Positions 39,313-49,581 of a stretch of 64,000 bases of DNA are shown piece by piece (positions within the stretch are counted from its first letter, which is position 1; the number at the start of each line of letters is the position of its first letter). The translations under genes were made by a program, and so were the position numbers. Below the pieces are notes generated by a model, which was not told the origin of the DNA, ran no database searches, and saw only the letters and a list, made by a program, of their open reading frames with translations. The DNA is taken from positions 3,557,001-3,621,000 of the forward strand of contig NZ_JAUTBJ010000002.1 of NCBI RefSeq assembly GCF_030819175.1, written 5' to 3'. Origin of the DNA: Sphingomonas sp. SORGH_AS_0879. Its GTDB lineage: Bacteria > Pseudomonadota > Alphaproteobacteria > Sphingomonadales > Sphingomonadaceae.

Positions 39313-39525
39313 ATGACCGACCGTACCGAAGACGCCCCCAACGAAATCCTCGCCGCCGCCAAGGAGGCCAAGGACCACGCCGTCGCCGCCGCCGAAGCGA
39401 CCGCCGAGTCCATCAAGGAACAGACGCGCAACTGGCCACTGGGCAAGATCGGGCTGGGCGTCGGCATCGGTTCGGCGGCGATCGCGGCGGCCGTCCTCTA
39501 CGGCACGCGCAACAAGTCCAAGTAA
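39313..39525 (+). CDS. Small hypothetical membrane-anchored protein
   Basis: 70 residues with a good GGAGAG site before the ATG, 2 bases after the tgt stop. The first half is an Ala/Glu/Lys amphipathic helix (NEILAAAKEAKDHAVAAAEA); the second half is one membrane helix (GLGVGIGSAAIAAAVLYG) and a basic end. The layout resembles DUF883-like ribosome- or membrane-associated proteins, but the match is weak. Confidence 0.65.
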   Translation: MTDRTEDAPNEILAAAKEAKDHAVAAAEATAESIKEQTRNWPLGKIGLGVGIGSAAIAAAVLYGTRNKSK

Positions 39526-39548
39526 CACGTCCAACCAAGAGGGTTTTC

Positions 39549-42404
39549 ATGCGCCTTTTCCGTGCCGCGCTTCTGCTCGGCGTCGCCGCCCTTCCCACGC
39601 TGGCCGGGGCGCAGACCGCGCAGCCACCCCAAAGTGTGAAAGGGGCGCGCACGGAAAGCGTGAAACCGATCGCCTTCACCACGCGCACCCTGCCCAACGG
39701 CCTGCGCGTCTATGCCATTCGCGACACGACGACGCCCAACGTCTCGGTCCAGGTCTGGTATGATGTCGGGTCGAAGGACGATCCGAGGGGCCGCTCGGGC
39801 TTCGCCCACATGTTCGAGCATCTGATGTTCAAGGCGACGCGCAACCTTGTTCCCGAACAGATGGATCGCCTGACCGAGGATGTCGGCGGCTATAACAACG
39901 CCTCCACCGCCGACGACTATACCAATTATTTCGAGGTGGTACCCGCCAATCACCTGCAACGGCTGCTCTTCGCGGAAGCCGACCGCATGGCCGCGCTGGT
40001 CGTCGAGCCCAAGAGCTTCGCCAGCGAGCGCGACGTGGTGAAGGAGGAATTGCGCCAGCGCACCCTCGCCCAGCCCTATGGCAAGCTGTTCTCCATTTAC
40101 TATCCCAAGCTGGCCTATACGACGCATCCCTATGCGCGCCCCGGCATCGGCAGCCTGGAGGAACTGGAATCGGCGGGCATCGACGATGTGCGCGCTTTCC
40201 ACGCCACCTATTACCGGCCCGACAATGCGGTGCTGGTCGTCGCGGGCAATTTCGATCCCGCGCAGCTCGACCGCTGGGTCGACCAGTATTTCGCGAACAT
40301 CAAGCGCCCCGCCAATCCGATCCCGCGCGTCACCGTGCAGGAGCCCAGGCGGACCGAGGCGGTCACCCGCAGCGTCTATGAGGCGAATGTCCCGCTGCCC
40401 GCCGTCCTGATCAGCTATCATATCCCGCCGGAGCGTAGCGCGGATACCCCGGCGCTGATGGTGCTGAACGCGATCCTGTCGGCGGGCGAAAGCTCGCGGC
40501 TGTACGAGGATCTGGTCTATCGCGACCAACTCGCCCAGTCCGCCGCGACCTTCCTCGACACCAAGCAATCGACCGGCAATTTCGTCGCCTATGCGATGAT
40601 GGCGGGCGGCAAGCCGGTCGCCGAGGGCGAAGCGGCGCTGAAGAAGGAGATCGCGCGGCTGCGTGACGCGCCCGTCTCCGCCGCCGAACTGGCCGAGGCG
40701 AAGAACGAATTGCTGACCGCCGCGCTCAAGCAGCGCGAGACCGCCGAGGGCAAGGCGAACCTGATCGCCAACAGCGTCATCGTCGATGGCGACCCGACCG
40801 CCGCCGACCGCCAGATCGCCGCCGTCCAGACGGTCACCGCCGCCGATGTCCAGCGCGTGGCGCGGGCCTATCTGCAGGACAGCCAGAGCGCGACCATCCG
40901 CTACCTCCCCGAATCGGACCGGCCCGCGAACGTGCGCCTGATGCCGATCGAGATCGCGCCGACGGTCCAGACGGCGGCGCTCACCCCGCCCGCTGATATC
41001 GCGGTCGTCACCCCCGCGCCCGATGGTCAGCGCATCCTGCCCCCCGCCCCCGGCGCACCGATCGCGCCCACCTTGCCGCAACCGGTGGTCGCCACCCTGT
41101 CCAACGGCCTGCGCGTCGTGACGGTCGAGCGACATGACCTGCCGCTGGTCACCGCCTCGCTGGTCGCATTGGGCGGCGCGGCGACCGATCCGGCAGGCAA
41201 GGCGGGCGCCAGCAGCCTGTCCGCCGAATTGATGACCAAGGGGACGCGGACCCGCTCCGCCACCGAGATCGCCCGCGCGGTCGAAAGCCTGGGCGGATCG
41301 ATCGCCAGCAGCGCGACCGACGATGGGGCCAGTATCGACCTGACCGTACCGTCGGCCCAGGCGGACACGGCGATGACCATCCTGGCCGATGTCGCCACCC
41401 ATCCCGCCTTTGCGCAGGAGGAGATCGACCGCGCCCGGACCCAGTCGATCGACAGCCTGAACGTCGCGATGAAGAATCCCGCGCAGCTCTCGGCGATGGT
41501 CGCGGACCGCGTGGTCTATGGGGCACGCGCCTATGGCCAGCCGCTGTCGGGCACGCCCCACTCGCTCAAGGCCCTGACCCGTGCGGACCTGACCGCCGCC
41601 TATGCCCGAAGCTGGAAGCCCGCACAGGCGACCCTGCTACTGGTCGGCGACGTCACCCCCGCTCAGGCGCGGACGCTGGCCGAGCGTCATCTGGGGACAT
41701 GGCGTGTGGCAGGTGCCACGGCGGTAGCGGCCAAGCCCGCCGAACCGGCCTTCCCTGCGCCGCGCGTCATCGTCGTCGACATGCCCGATGCCGGGCAGGC
41801 GGGCGTGGTCGTTGCGCGCTCCGGCATCCGCCGCGCCGATGACCGCTACTACCCGCTGGCGGTCGCCAATACGGTGCTGGGCGGCGGCTTTTCGTCGCGG
41901 CTTAACCAGGAAATCCGTATCAAGCGCGGCCTGGCTTATGGCGCGGGCAGTTCGGTGGCGACCGGTCGCGATATCGGCCTGATCTCCGCCCGGACCCAGA
42001 CCAAGAACCCGTCCGCCGCCGAGGTGGTCGGCCTGATCGATGCCGAGATGACGAAGCTGGGTACCGCGCCCGTGCAGCAGGACGAACTGGCGACGCGGCA
42101 GGCGGTGCTGGTCGGCGGTTTCGGCCGCACGATCGAGACGACGGACGGCATCGCCGACATCCTCGCCAGCTACACGCTCCAAGGCGTGCCGCTGGACGAG
42201 CTCAGCCGCTACATCCCGCGCGTGCAGGCGGTCGATTCGGCGGCGGTCCGGTCCGCCTCCGCCGCGCTGCTCGATCCCAAGGCGGCGAGCATCGTCGTGG
42301 TCGGCGACGCCAAGCAGTTCCTGCCCGCGCTGAAGTCCGCGCATCCGCAGGTCGAGGTGATCCCGGCGGACGCGATCAACCTCGACACGCCCAAGCTCCA
42401 CTGA
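39549..42404 (+). CDS. Two-domain M16 (pitrilysin-type) zinc metallopeptidase
   Basis: 951 residues. A signal peptide (MRLFRAALLLGVAALPTLAG, cut near AQT) indicates a periplasmic or outer-membrane-facing protein. The first M16 domain has the inverted zinc motif HMFEH (His87, Glu90, His91) and the downstream VVKEELRQR glutamate. The second M16 half (from about residue 510) has KAGASSLSAELMTKGT where the zinc motif would be, so it is catalytically dead, the usual active/inactive pair in one chain. It probably degrades peptides. No terminator is seen after it. Confidence 0.92.
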   Translation: MRLFRAALLLGVAALPTLAGAQTAQPPQSVKGARTESVKPIAFTTRTLPNGLRVYAIRDTTTPNVSVQVWYDVGSKDDPRGRSGFAHMFEHLMFKATRNLVPEQMDRLTEDVGGYNNASTADDYTNYFEVVPANHLQRLLFAEADRMAALVVEPKSFASERDVVKEELRQRTLAQPYGKLFSIYYPKLAYTTHPYARPGIGSLEELESAGIDDVRAFHATYYRPDNAVLVVAGNFDPAQLDRWVDQYFANIKRPANPIPRVTVQEPRRTEAVTRSVYEANVPLPAVLISYHIPPERSADTPALMVLNAILSAGESSRLYEDLVYRDQLAQSAATFLDTKQSTGNFVAYAMMAGGKPVAEGEAALKKEIARLRDAPVSAAELAEAKNELLTAALKQRETAEGKANLIANSVIVDGDPTAADRQIAAVQTVTAADVQRVARAYLQDSQSATIRYLPESDRPANVRLMPIEIAPTVQTAALTPPADIAVVTPAPDGQRILPPAPGAPIAPTLPQPVVATLSNGLRVVTVERHDLPLVTASLVALGGAATDPAGKAGASSLSAELMTKGTRTRSATEIARAVESLGGSIASSATDDGASIDLTVPSAQADTAMTILADVATHPAFAQEEIDRARTQSIDSLNVAMKNPAQLSAMVADRVVYGARAYGQPLSGTPHSLKALTRADLTAAYARSWKPAQATLLLVGDVTPAQARTLAERHLGTWRVAGATAVAAKPAEPAFPAPRVIVVDMPDAGQAGVVVARSGIRRADDRYYPLAVANTVLGGGFSSRLNQEIRIKRGLAYGAGSSVATGRDIGLISARTQTKNPSAAEVVGLIDAEMTKLGTAPVQQDELATRQAVLVGGFGRTIETTDGIADILASYTLQGVPLDELSRYIPRVQAVDSAAVRSASAALLDPKAASIVVVGDAKQFLPALKSAHPQVEVIPADAINLDTPKLH

Positions 42405-42774
42405 AACCGGGGCCTCCGCGCGGATCGGTACGTGGCCCAAGGCCGTGCACCATCCCGACGGAGGCCGGGGTCCCGTCAGGAAGGGATTTAGAGTCCGATC
42501 GACATTCCCGCCGCGCGCCCTTCATTCCTCCCCTGCAAGGGGAGGGGGACCAGCGAAGCTGGTGGAGGGGTGTCACCGCCCGCGAGACGGTCTTCTATCT
42601 CCAAGGGCGACACTCCTCCATCAGGCCTTCGACCTGCCACCTCCCCTTCGAGGATTCCTCTGCGAAACGGCTCATTTGTGACAGAGGATCTGGGCGAGGC
42701 TGTCGCTTCAGGGATCCGGTACGGGCCTTGGTCAGCTTTGGCTGGCCGGTTTGGAGGGGCAGGATCGCTCCGGC
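42405..42774. repeat. Intergenic repeats between M16 peptidase and IS patch
   Basis: No gene is seen. 42412-42466 is bounded by GGCCTCCG/CGGAGGCC. 42489-42503 repeats the TCCGATCGACATTC piece of the 4.3/10.4-kb repeat. 42526-42570 is a family-B palindrome (CCAGCGAAGCTGGTGGAGGG at its right part). The left border of the truncated IS5-type transposase lies somewhere after 42700 and cannot be fixed. Confidence 0.55.
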
Positions 42775-43428
42775 TCAGCCAGCGGCAAGGATGGCGGCGC
42801 GTCTGATATTGTAGATGGTGGCAAAGGCGAGGAAGTCTGCGGCGTTCCGCTCGATCGACAGGCATCTGGTGCGCGCCTTGCCGTAGAGGCGCTTCATGGC
42901 GCTGAAGACCGCCTCGACAGGGGCGCGCCGTCTGGCGATGAGGTGGTTGCGCCGGGCCTGCCAGCGCGGCAGCTTTGGCATGTAGCGGTGCCGGCGATGC
43001 ATGATGCGATCCTTGATCCCGGCCGCCTTCAGGGCCTTGCGACGCGCCTGGCCCTCATAGGCCCGGTCGGCATAGACCGCGCCTTCGTCGCCGCAGACCA
43101 GCGCGTCGGCCCGTTCGACATCCTGGACCCTGGCCGAGGTGAAGGCCAGCTTGCGGATCAGGCCCGAGCCCTCGTCCATGCCGATATGGAAGCGGTAGCC
43201 GAACACCGGCTTGCCGTCCTTGCGCGTCCAGTCGGCTCCCGGCTCCTGGGGGTGCGGATCACCCGGCGCGATCCCGTCCCCGCGCGGGGGCTTGCGGGTC
43301 GCCTTGACCACCGAGGCATCAAGGATCGTCCCCCGCCGCAGCACCAGCCCCTGCGCATCCAGCTGCCGGTTGATCTCGGCAAAGCAGCGCTCCAGCACGT
43401 CCCCCGCCGCCGCCGCCGCGCGAAACCG
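42775..43428 (-). pseudogene. IS5-family transposase, N-terminally truncated
   Basis: The remaining 217 codons hold the C-terminal part of an IS5-type DDE transposase: GTILDASVVKATRKPPRG, GYRFHIGMDEGSGLIRKLAF, VYADRAYEGQARRKALKAAG and the final RRRAPVEAVFSAMKRLYGKA with the catalytic Glu. The first part of the protein is missing because the IS3-type element begins at 43429; the codons before that point belong to the IS3 end. It is a dead remnant. Confidence 0.85.
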
Positions 43429-43493
43429 TGACGTGACCCCCGTTTCTTCATCCAACTGGAAGTAGAGACCGTCTCCTTAAAGGGACGGACGGA

Positions 43494-43760
43494 ATGAAGC
43501 GGAAGCAGTTTTTGGAAGAGCAGATCATCGGCATCCTGAAGGAGGCCGAGGCGGGTGCGGTGGTGACGGAGCTGTGCCGCAAGCACGGGATGTCGAGCGC
43601 GACTTACTATGCGTGGAAGGCGAAGTTCGGCGGCCTGGAGGTGTCCGACGCAAAGCGCCTGCGGTCGCTCGAAGAGGAGAACGCCCGGCTCAAACGGCTA
43701 CTGGCGGACACGATGCTGGACAATGCGGGGTTGAAAGACCTGCTGTCAAAAAAGTGGTGA
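43494..43760 (+). CDS. IS3-family transposase OrfA
   Basis: 88 residues. The helix-turn-helix DNA-binding part is [20 protein letters not shown] to [17 protein letters not shown]; a leucine-zipper-like stretch ([20 protein letters not shown]) follows. It binds the element ends. It ends in SKKW after the slippery A AAA AAG at 43748-43754, where ribosomes can shift -1 into orfB to make the OrfAB transposase. Confidence 0.92.
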   Translation: MKRKQFLEEQIIGILKEAEAGAVVTELCRKHGMSSATYYAWKAKFGGLEVSDAKRLRSLEEENARLKRLLADTMLDNAGLKDLLSKKW

Positions 43761-44659
43761 CGCCCGCCGCGAAGCGGCAAGCGGTCGCGCATCTCCAGGC
43801 GACGTTGGGGATGAGCGAGCGGCGGGCATGCACGGTCGTTGGGGCAGACCGCACGAGCATGCGGTATCGCTCGTGCCGGGCGGATGATGGCGACCTGCGG
43901 TCGCGGCTGCGCGAGCTGGCGCAGCAACGCCGACGGTTCGGCTATCGGCGTCTGCACATCCTGCTGCGCCGGGACGGCATCACGATCAACCGCAAGAAGA
44001 CCCAGCGGCTCTATCGTGAGGAGGGTTTGACGGTCAGGCGCCGGAAGGGACGAAGGCGCGCCACAGGCAGCCGTGCGCCCGCGTCAGTGCTGGCGCTTCC
44101 CAACCAGCGCTGGAGTCTGGACTTCGTCCACGACCAGCTCGTGACCGGCCGTCGGTTCCGCGTGCTCAACATCGTCGATGACGTCACGCGCGAATGCCTT
44201 CGGGCGGTGGTGGACACGTCGATCTCGGGCCGGCGGGTCGTGCGCGAGCTGGCCGATCTGATCGCCGAGCGTGGCAGGCCGAAGATGATCGTCAGCGACA
44301 ACGGGACCGAACTGACGTCGAACGCGGTGCTCGCCTGGTCCGGCGATGCCCGCATCGAGTGGCATTACATCGCGCCGGGCAAGCCCACGCAGAACGGGTT
44401 CGTCGAGAGCTTTAACGGTCGCATGCGCGACGAGCTGCTCAACGAGACGCTGTTCTTCACCATCGGTCAGGCCCGCTCGATTCTGGCCCGCTGGGTCGAC
44501 GACTACAACAACGAGCGTCCGCACTCCTCGCTCGGCTACGCCACTCCGGCAGCCTTCGCTGCCGGGCTCGAACAGCAACGGGCGGGGTTAACCCCGCCCG
44601 TTGCTTCACCTGCGCTTATGCGCGAAAACCACGGTCGGTCTCTGGTTGCCGCTGGATGA
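43754..44659 (+). CDS. IS3-family transposase OrfB (DDE integrase domain)
   Basis: About 301 residues in the -1 frame relative to orfA. HTH_21-like [20 protein letters not shown] leads to the rve integrase core: catalytic Asp in SLDFVHDQL, Asp in [10 protein letters not shown] and Glu in [13 protein letters not shown], then [17 protein letters not shown]. All three catalytic residues are present. It is made mainly as an OrfAB fusion by frameshifting at 43748-43754; independent starts at GTG 43754 or 43757 are weak. The exact IS3 subgroup is not assigned. Confidence 0.9.
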   Translation: MVTPAAKRQAVAHLQATLGMSERRACTVVGADRTSMRYRSCRADDGDLRSRLRELAQQRRRFGYRRLHILLRRDGITINRKKTQRLYREEGLTVRRRKGRRRATGSRAPASVLALPNQRWSLDFVHDQLVTGRRFRVLNIVDDVTRECLRAVVDTSISGRRVVRELADLIAERGRPKMIVSDNGTELTSNAVLAWSGDARIEWHYIAPGKPTQNGFVESFNGRMRDELLNETLFFTIGQARSILARWVDDYNNERPHSSLGYATPAAFAAGLEQQRAGLTPPVASPALMRENHGRSLVAAG

Positions 44660-44677
44660 AAGACCGGGGTCACGTCA

Positions 44678-44915
44678 ATACTGCGGCGTTGATGGTCGCC
44701 GGTCCAACGGCGCGCCGATGCTGGTCGAGTTGAAATCGCCGGAGGTCTTCTGCGCTTGCCGTATCAGGAGGGCGGCCCAGAAACGCGGCGAAGGACCGGA
44801 CGTGGCGAATATAGTCCTGCTGGGTATGCGCCCCAAGCCCTCGAAGCTTCATATCCTGCAGCATCCGCTGGCGCAGCGAACCGATTGGGGCCGCGGTAAT
44901 CGTAATGGTGTCCAT
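44678..44915 (-). pseudogene. Tyrosine recombinase N-terminal remnant
   Basis: The first 79 codons of an integrase: MDTITITAAPIGSLRQRMLQ, DMKLRGLGAHTQQDYIRHVR, FAAFLGRPPDTASAEDLRRF. This is the SAM-like core-binding domain of tyrosine recombinases, of a type often found beside IS91-like elements. The catalytic domain is missing; the reading frame is cut by the end of the IS3 element at 44677. Not functional. Confidence 0.8.
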
Positions 44916-45230
44916 GGTGAGTTCCTTTGCGTTGAAGGAACCTCACAATCTCATGGCAACTACGCCTCGCCCAACGGCACCGCTATTACGGCTCGCGCCT
45001 GCCACAAGTACCCATCCCGCGGAGCGGGTTCGTCCAAGTCCCAAAATCGGCCATCTTGGATTCGGGACACAGCAATGTAGCAAGGCGATATTTTCAACGT
45101 GTGATCATTAGGTCGCCATCGAACGATATCCGGTAGAAACACCGTTAAGTCGCCTTTGACACCACAATTTCCCAATGATCTGAGTGCCCACCTTCGTTAT
45201 GTCGGGCGCGCCAATCCCCCATCGGCAACG
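44916..45230. other. Non-coding stretch between integrase remnant and guaA terminator
   Basis: No convincing gene. Base composition is slightly lower in G+C than the neighbours, consistent with leftover mobile DNA upstream of the broken integrase. No repeat or promoter is recognised. Confidence 0.4.
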
Positions 45231-45264
45231 AAAAGGCGCCCCGGTGTCAGCCGAGGCGCCTTTT
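45231..45264. terminator. Bidirectional terminator after guaA
   Basis: AAAAGGCGCC and GGCGCCTTTT form a 10-bp perfect inverted repeat with a 14-base loop, giving a T-run on either strand. It ends guaA (minus strand), about 80 bases past the stop. Confidence 0.8.
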
Positions 45265-45343
45265 CGTATCATCTGCCAGCGGCACCTGACGGCACCGAAT
45301 GATCCGGCCGCGTTCCTGCTCCGCAGGACCCACGAGTCCGGGA

Positions 45344-46897
45344 TCACTCCCACTCGATCGTACCGGGGGGCTTGCTGGTATAGTCGTAGACGACGCGGTT
45401 GATGCCCTTCACCTCGTTGATGATCCGGGTCGTCACGCGCGGCAGGAAGCCGCCGGGGAAGTCGAAGGCCTGCGCCGTCATCCCATCCACCGAAGTCACC
45501 GCCCGCAGCGCCAGCACCGAGTCATAGGTCCGGCCATCGCCCATCACGCCGACCGAGCGCACCGGCAGCAACACTGCGAACGCCTGCCAGATGGCATCGT
45601 ACAACCCGGCCTTGCGGATTTCCTCCAAATAGATGGCGTCCGCCTTGCGCAAAATGTCGCAGCGCTCGCGCGTCACCTCGCCGGGGATGCGGATCGCCAG
45701 GCCGGGTCCGGGGAAGGGATGGCGGCCGACGAACACGTCGGGCAGGCCCAGCTCGCGGCCCAGTACGCGGACCTCGTCCTTGAACAATTCGCGAAGCGGC
45801 TCGACCAGCTTCATGTTCATGCGTTCGGGCAGGCCGCCGACATTGTGGTGGCTCTTGATCGTCACCGACGGGCCGCCAGTGAAGCTGACGCTCTCGATCA
45901 CGTCGGGATAGAGCGTGCCCTGGGCCAGGAACTCCGCGCCGCCGATCTTCTTGGCCTCGGCCTCGAACACGTCGATGAAGGTCTTGCCGATGAACTTGCG
46001 CTTGGCCTCGGGGTCGGTGACGCCCGCCAAGCCGTCCATGAACAGGTCCTGCGCGTCCACATGGACGAGCGGGATGTTGTAGTGGCCACGGAACAGGCTG
46101 ACGACCTGCTCGGCCTCGCCCTGGCGCAGGATGCCGCCATCGACGAATACGCAGGTCAGTTGGTCGCCGATCGCCTCATGGATCAGCAGCGCCGCCACCG
46201 ACGAGTCGACCCCGCCCGACAGGCCGCAGATCACCTTGGCCGAGCCGACCTGTTCGCGGATTTCGGCGATCTTGGCGGCACGGAACTCCGCCATCGTCCA
46301 GTCACCCGAAAGTCCCGCGACATGGCGGACGAAATTGGCGATCAGCTTGGCGCCGTCGGGGGTGTGCACCACCTCCGGATGGAACTGCATCGCGTAGATG
46401 CGGCGTTCCTCATTGGCGATGATCGCATAGGGCGCACCGGGGCTCGTCGCCACGACCTGGAAGCCCGGTGCCAGTGCAGTCACCTTGTCGCCATGGCTCA
46501 TCCACACCTGATGCCGCTCGCCTGTCTGCCACAGGCCGTCGAACAGGGTGCAGCCATTCTCGACCGTGATGAACGCCTCGCCGAACTCGCCGCTGTCGCC
46601 CTTCTCGACCTTCCCGCCGAGCTGCTGGGTCAGCGCCTGCTGGCCATAGCAGATGCCCAGCATCGGCAGGCCGCTGTCGAGGATCGCCTGCGGGATGCGG
46701 GGGCTGGTTTCGTCCACCACCGAGGCGGGGCCGCCCGACAGGATGACGGCGGCGGGATTGATCCGCGCGAAGGCCTCACCAGCCGATTGGAAGGGCACGA
46801 TCTCGCTATAGACCCCCGCTTCGCGCACACGGCGCGCGATGAGCTGGGTGACCTGGCTGCCGAAATCGACGATGAGGATGCTGTCGGGGTGCTCCAT
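45344..46897 (-). CDS. guaA: GMP synthase (glutamine-hydrolysing)
   Basis: 517 residues. The N-terminal class I glutamine amidotransferase has GICYGQQA with the nucleophile Cys83 and the FHPEVVHT His/Glu pair. The ATP-pyrophosphatase domain has [14 protein letters not shown]; the C-terminal dimerisation domain ends [18 protein letters not shown]. It turns XMP into GMP with glutamine and ATP. It lies 32 bases after a lipoprotein gene and has a clear terminator. Confidence 0.97.
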   Translation of the reverse strand: MEHPDSILIVDFGSQVTQLIARRVREAGVYSEIVPFQSAGEAFARINPAAVILSGGPASVVDETSPRIPQAILDSGLPMLGICYGQQALTQQLGGKVEKGDSGEFGEAFITVENGCTLFDGLWQTGERHQVWMSHGDKVTALAPGFQVVATSPGAPYAIIANEERRIYAMQFHPEVVHTPDGAKLIANFVRHVAGLSGDWTMAEFRAAKIAEIREQVGSAKVICGLSGGVDSSVAALLIHEAIGDQLTCVFVDGGILRQGEAEQVVSLFRGHYNIPLVHVDAQDLFMDGLAGVTDPEAKRKFIGKTFIDVFEAEAKKIGGAEFLAQGTLYPDVIESVSFTGGPSVTIKSHHNVGGLPERMNMKLVEPLRELFKDEVRVLGRELGLPDVFVGRHPFPGPGLAIRIPGEVTRERCDILRKADAIYLEEIRKAGLYDAIWQAFAVLLPVRSVGVMGDGRTYDSVLALRAVTSVDGMTAQAFDFPGGFLPRVTTRIINEVKGINRVVYDYTSKPPGTIEWE

Positions 46898-46929
46898 GGC
46901 GGTCCGATAGCGATGTCTTTGTCAAAAAT

Positions 46930-47484
46930 CTACCGGGCGGCGATGCTTTCCGCCGGGTCGATCGCAATCGTCCGCACCGCCTGTGAATCGACACGGCAGC
47001 GGAACGGGCGGAGGCCTTCGGCGGCGTTCGCTTGTTCGCGCAGACGCAGCGTCCCGCGCACGAGCAACCCGTCGCCGAGCGGATCGACGGACGCCAGTTT
47101 GTCGAGCAGCGCATGGGCGTGGCTTCGCTTCCCCTCGTCCTCCGCCGCCAGGATACAGGCGCGGACAGCGGCTTCCTCGTCGATCTCGGCACGGGGGGCG
47201 GAGGGGGTTTCCACCGCACGGACGGGTGTGGTTGGATCGGCCCCAGGCGCGCTTCCCGGCCGCGAGGCATTAGGCTGGTCTGGACGAAGGCCTGCCGCCT
47301 GCAAACCCATCCCCGCCACCATCAGCGCCGCCGTGCCGATCGGGTCCACCCTGTTCTGGTCGCGCTGATAATAGAGCGAGGTGGCGGTCGGCGTGGAGAT
47401 GCCGGGGTTCCAGTTCGTTTGGGTAGCGCAGGCGGATAGCGATGCGATCGCCGTCAGGCTCGCGATGGTCGTGATCTTGCGCAT
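46930..47484 (-). CDS. Hypothetical lipoprotein
   Basis: 184 residues. MRKITTIASLTAIASLSACA has a lipobox (LSAC), so it is probably lipid-anchored after processing at Cys. Next comes a Thr/Asn-rich segment, a hydrophobic patch (GTAALMVAGMGLQAAG) and a C-terminal domain with two Cys (VRACILAAEDEG, PFRCRVD) that could form a disulphide. A strong AAGGGGGG site precedes the ATG. The family is not recognised. It may share a transcript with guaA. Confidence 0.75.
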   Translation of the reverse strand: MRKITTIASLTAIASLSACATQTNWNPGISTPTATSLYYQRDQNRVDPIGTAALMVAGMGLQAAGLRPDQPNASRPGSAPGADPTTPVRAVETPSAPRAEIDEEAAVRACILAAEDEGKRSHAHALLDKLASVDPLGDGLLVRGTLRLREQANAAEGLRPFRCRVDSQAVRTIAIDPAESIAAR

Positions 47485-47554
47485 GATGTGCCCCCCTTAT
47501 TTCGCAGGAGAAACGAAGACCCCTTTCAGAATGCTGAACAGAGCGGCTGAGCAC

Positions 47555-47662
47555 GCCCCTCCCGCAGGCGGGAAGGGATGGGGGAGGGAAGGCCACGAGC
47601 GATGGTCTCTGCGAGGCTCCCTGCCCTCCCCCCGGCCCCCTCCCGCCTACGGGAGGGGGAGC
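47555..47662. repeat. Family-B-like palindromic repeats before rplQ terminator
   Basis: CGCCCCTCCCGCAGGCGGGA and CCCTCCCGCCTACGGGAGGG lie in the gap between the lipoprotein gene and rplQ, similar to the cluster at 6.1-6.3 kb. Confidence 0.55.
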
Positions 47663-47685
47663 GCACTGTCGTCCGCGTCCAAAAC

Positions 47686-47722
47686 AACAAAAAGGGGCCG
47701 CCCCATCGCTGGGACGGCCCTC
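47686..47722 (-). terminator. Rho-independent terminator after rplQ
   Basis: The minus-strand stem GGGCCGTCCCA / TGGGGCGGCCC with a GCGA loop is followed by CTTTTTG, about 30 bases past rplQ. It ends the alpha operon. Confidence 0.82.
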
Positions 47723-47750
47723 TCTCGAAGGTCTTCGAGGCTCGCAAAGA

Positions 47751-48173
47751 TTAGGCGGCTTCGTCGAAATCTTCCTCGTTCATGACCGGACCCGAATCCT
47801 GGCCCTTCGCCGAGACGTCGCGGTCGACGAACTCGATGATCGCCATCGGCGAGGCGTCCGACGCGCGGATGCCGGCCTTGATGATGCGGGTATAGCCACC
47901 GTTGCGGTCCGCATAGCGCGACGCCAGCGTGTCGAACAGCTTCACCAGCTGCGCGTCGTCGAGCAGGCGGGCATGCGCCAGACGACGGTTGGAAAGACCG
48001 CCCTTCTTCGCCAGCGTGACCAGCTTTTCGACATAGGGACGCAGTTCCTTCGCCTTGGCGACGGTGGTGGTGATCTGCTCGTGCTTGATCAGCGCTGCCG
48101 CCATGTTGCGGAAGAGTGCGATACGATGAGCCGAGGTACGCTGCAGCTTACGGCCGCCGACGCGATGACGCAT
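47751..48173 (-). CDS. rplQ: 50S ribosomal protein L17
   Basis: 140 residues. [20 protein letters not shown] then [20 protein letters not shown] and [20 protein letters not shown]. It has a C-terminal acidic tail. It is the last gene of the alpha operon; a 255-base spacer with a family-B repeat separates it from rpoA. Confidence 0.97.
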   Translation of the reverse strand: MRHRVGGRKLQRTSAHRIALFRNMAAALIKHEQITTTVAKAKELRPYVEKLVTLAKKGGLSNRRLAHARLLDDAQLVKLFDTLASRYADRNGGYTRIIKAGIRASDASPMAIIEFVDRDVSAKGQDSGPVMNEEDFDEAA

Positions 48174-48258
48174 AGGTAGTTCCTTCGTTCGTTAAGGGGC
48201 CGTCTCACGGTACCCCAGACCTGGTGACCGTCGAGGCCGTCACCTTCACCTATTCAAA

Positions 48259-48308
48259 TCCTCCCCAAGCTTGCTTGGGGAGGGGGACCAGCGAAGCTGG
48301 TGGAGGGG
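48259..48308. repeat. Family-B palindromic repeat between rpoA and rplQ
   Basis: CTCCCCAAGCTTGCTTGGGGAG followed by CCAGCGAAGCTGGTGGAGGG: two palindromes in series inside the transcribed alpha operon. Confidence 0.7.
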
Positions 48309-48428
48309 CCGGGCCGAAGGACCGGATCACGGCAAAGCCGCAATCCTGACGTCGAACGGGTCGCCCATGGGCGACCCGCCGGCCGGGCTTGCGCCGTCTC
48401 GCGGATAGCATCGCTATCCGCGTGCGGC

Positions 48429-49493
48429 TCAGCCCATGATCTCCTGTTCCAGCTTCTTGGCCATTTCCTCGATATTCTCGGGCGGCCAGCCGGGGATTTC
48501 CATGCCCAGGCGCAGACCCATGGACGACAGCACTTCCTTGATTTCGTTCAGCGACTTGCGACCGAAATTCGGGGTGCGCAGCATCTCGGCTTCGGTCTTG
48601 CCGACCAGATCGCCGATATAGATGATGTTGTCGTTCTTGAGGCAGTTCGCCGAACGCACCGATAGTTCCAGCTCGTCCACCTTCTTGAGAAGGTAACGGT
48701 TGATCTGCTGCGCGTCGCTCTGCGGCTCGCCACCGGCGGCGGGGATCGCCGCCTGGCCCACGGGGGCCGCGCGGGTGAGCGCCGAGTCGTCGAAGTGCAC
48801 GAACAGCGCCAGCTGGTCCTGGAGGATGCGCGCGGCATAGGCCACGGCGTCTTCCGGGGTGACGGTGCCGTCGGTCTCGACCGAGAGCGTCAGCTTGTCA
48901 TAGTCCAGGTCCTGACCGACGCGGGTCGGGTCGACCTTGTACGACACCTGGCGAACCGGCGAGTAGAGCGCATCGACCGGGATCAGGCCGATCGGCGCAT
49001 CGGCCGGACGGTTGGACGCGGCGGGGACATAGCCCTTCCCGATATCGGCGGTCAGCTCCATGTTGAGCGTCGCGCCTTCGTCGAGATGGCAGATCACCAG
49101 GTCCTTGTTCATGACCTCGATATCGCCCGACACGGCGATGTCGCCGGCCTTGACGGTGGCGGGGCCGGTCGCCGAAAGCTGGAGCCGCTTGGGGCCTTCG
49201 CCCTGCATGCGGATGGCAAGCTGCTTGACGTTCAGGACGATGTCGGTGACGTCTTCACGCACACCGGCCAGCGACGAGAACTCGTGCAGCACGTTCTCGA
49301 TCTTGATCGAGGTGACCGCCGCGCCCTGGAGCGACGACAGGAGAACGCGGCGCAGCGCGTTGCCCAGCGTCAGGCCGAAGCCACGCTCCAGCGGTTCGGC
49401 AACGAACGTCGCCTTCCGCTTGCCATCGCCGCCCTTCTTTTCGAGCGCGTTGGGCTTCTTCAGTTCCTGCCAGTTCTTTGCGTTGACAGACAC
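48429..49493 (-). CDS. rpoA: DNA-directed RNA polymerase subunit alpha
   Basis: 354 residues. The N-terminal dimerisation domain has [33 protein letters not shown] and [20 protein letters not shown]. After a linker the C-terminal domain has [20 protein letters not shown] and [20 protein letters not shown], which contacts UP elements and activators. Complete. Standard position after rpsK. Confidence 0.98.
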   Translation of the reverse strand: MSVNAKNWQELKKPNALEKKGGDGKRKATFVAEPLERGFGLTLGNALRRVLLSSLQGAAVTSIKIENVLHEFSSLAGVREDVTDIVLNVKQLAIRMQGEGPKRLQLSATGPATVKAGDIAVSGDIEVMNKDLVICHLDEGATLNMELTADIGKGYVPAASNRPADAPIGLIPVDALYSPVRQVSYKVDPTRVGQDLDYDKLTLSVETDGTVTPEDAVAYAARILQDQLALFVHFDDSALTRAAPVGQAAIPAAGGEPQSDAQQINRYLLKKVDELELSVRSANCLKNDNIIYIGDLVGKTEAEMLRTPNFGRKSLNEIKEVLSSMGLRLGMEIPGWPPENIEEMAKKLEQEIMG

Positions 49494-49581
49494 GTGGTTC
49501 CCCTGAGTTATGGGCCGGAACGGGGACGGTTCCAGCCGTGGAGAGAGGCATGGCCGACTCGTCAGCCGGCCATGGGAAGCA

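Larger units (their letters stand above)
43429..44677 (+). mobile_element. IS3-family insertion sequence, about 1.25 kb
   Basis: Bounded by inverted ends that share TGACGTGACCCC exactly (43429-43440 and, inverted, 44666-44677), then TTCATCCA-like matches further in. It contains orfA and orfB with a programmed frameshift. The flanking bases (ACCG at the left, ATAC at the right) show no target duplication, and each flank is a different truncated gene. The element itself appears intact. Confidence 0.88.

Noticed and set aside
44960..45175. 71-codon minus-strand frame beside the integrase remnant
   Set aside because: No ribosome-binding site, no similarity and atypical composition; probably chance in leftover mobile DNA.
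46900..46926. Perfect TTGACA just upstream of guaA
   Set aside because: There is no -10 box at 16-18 bases; the nearest TATCGG is only 10 bases away, so I do not call a promoter.
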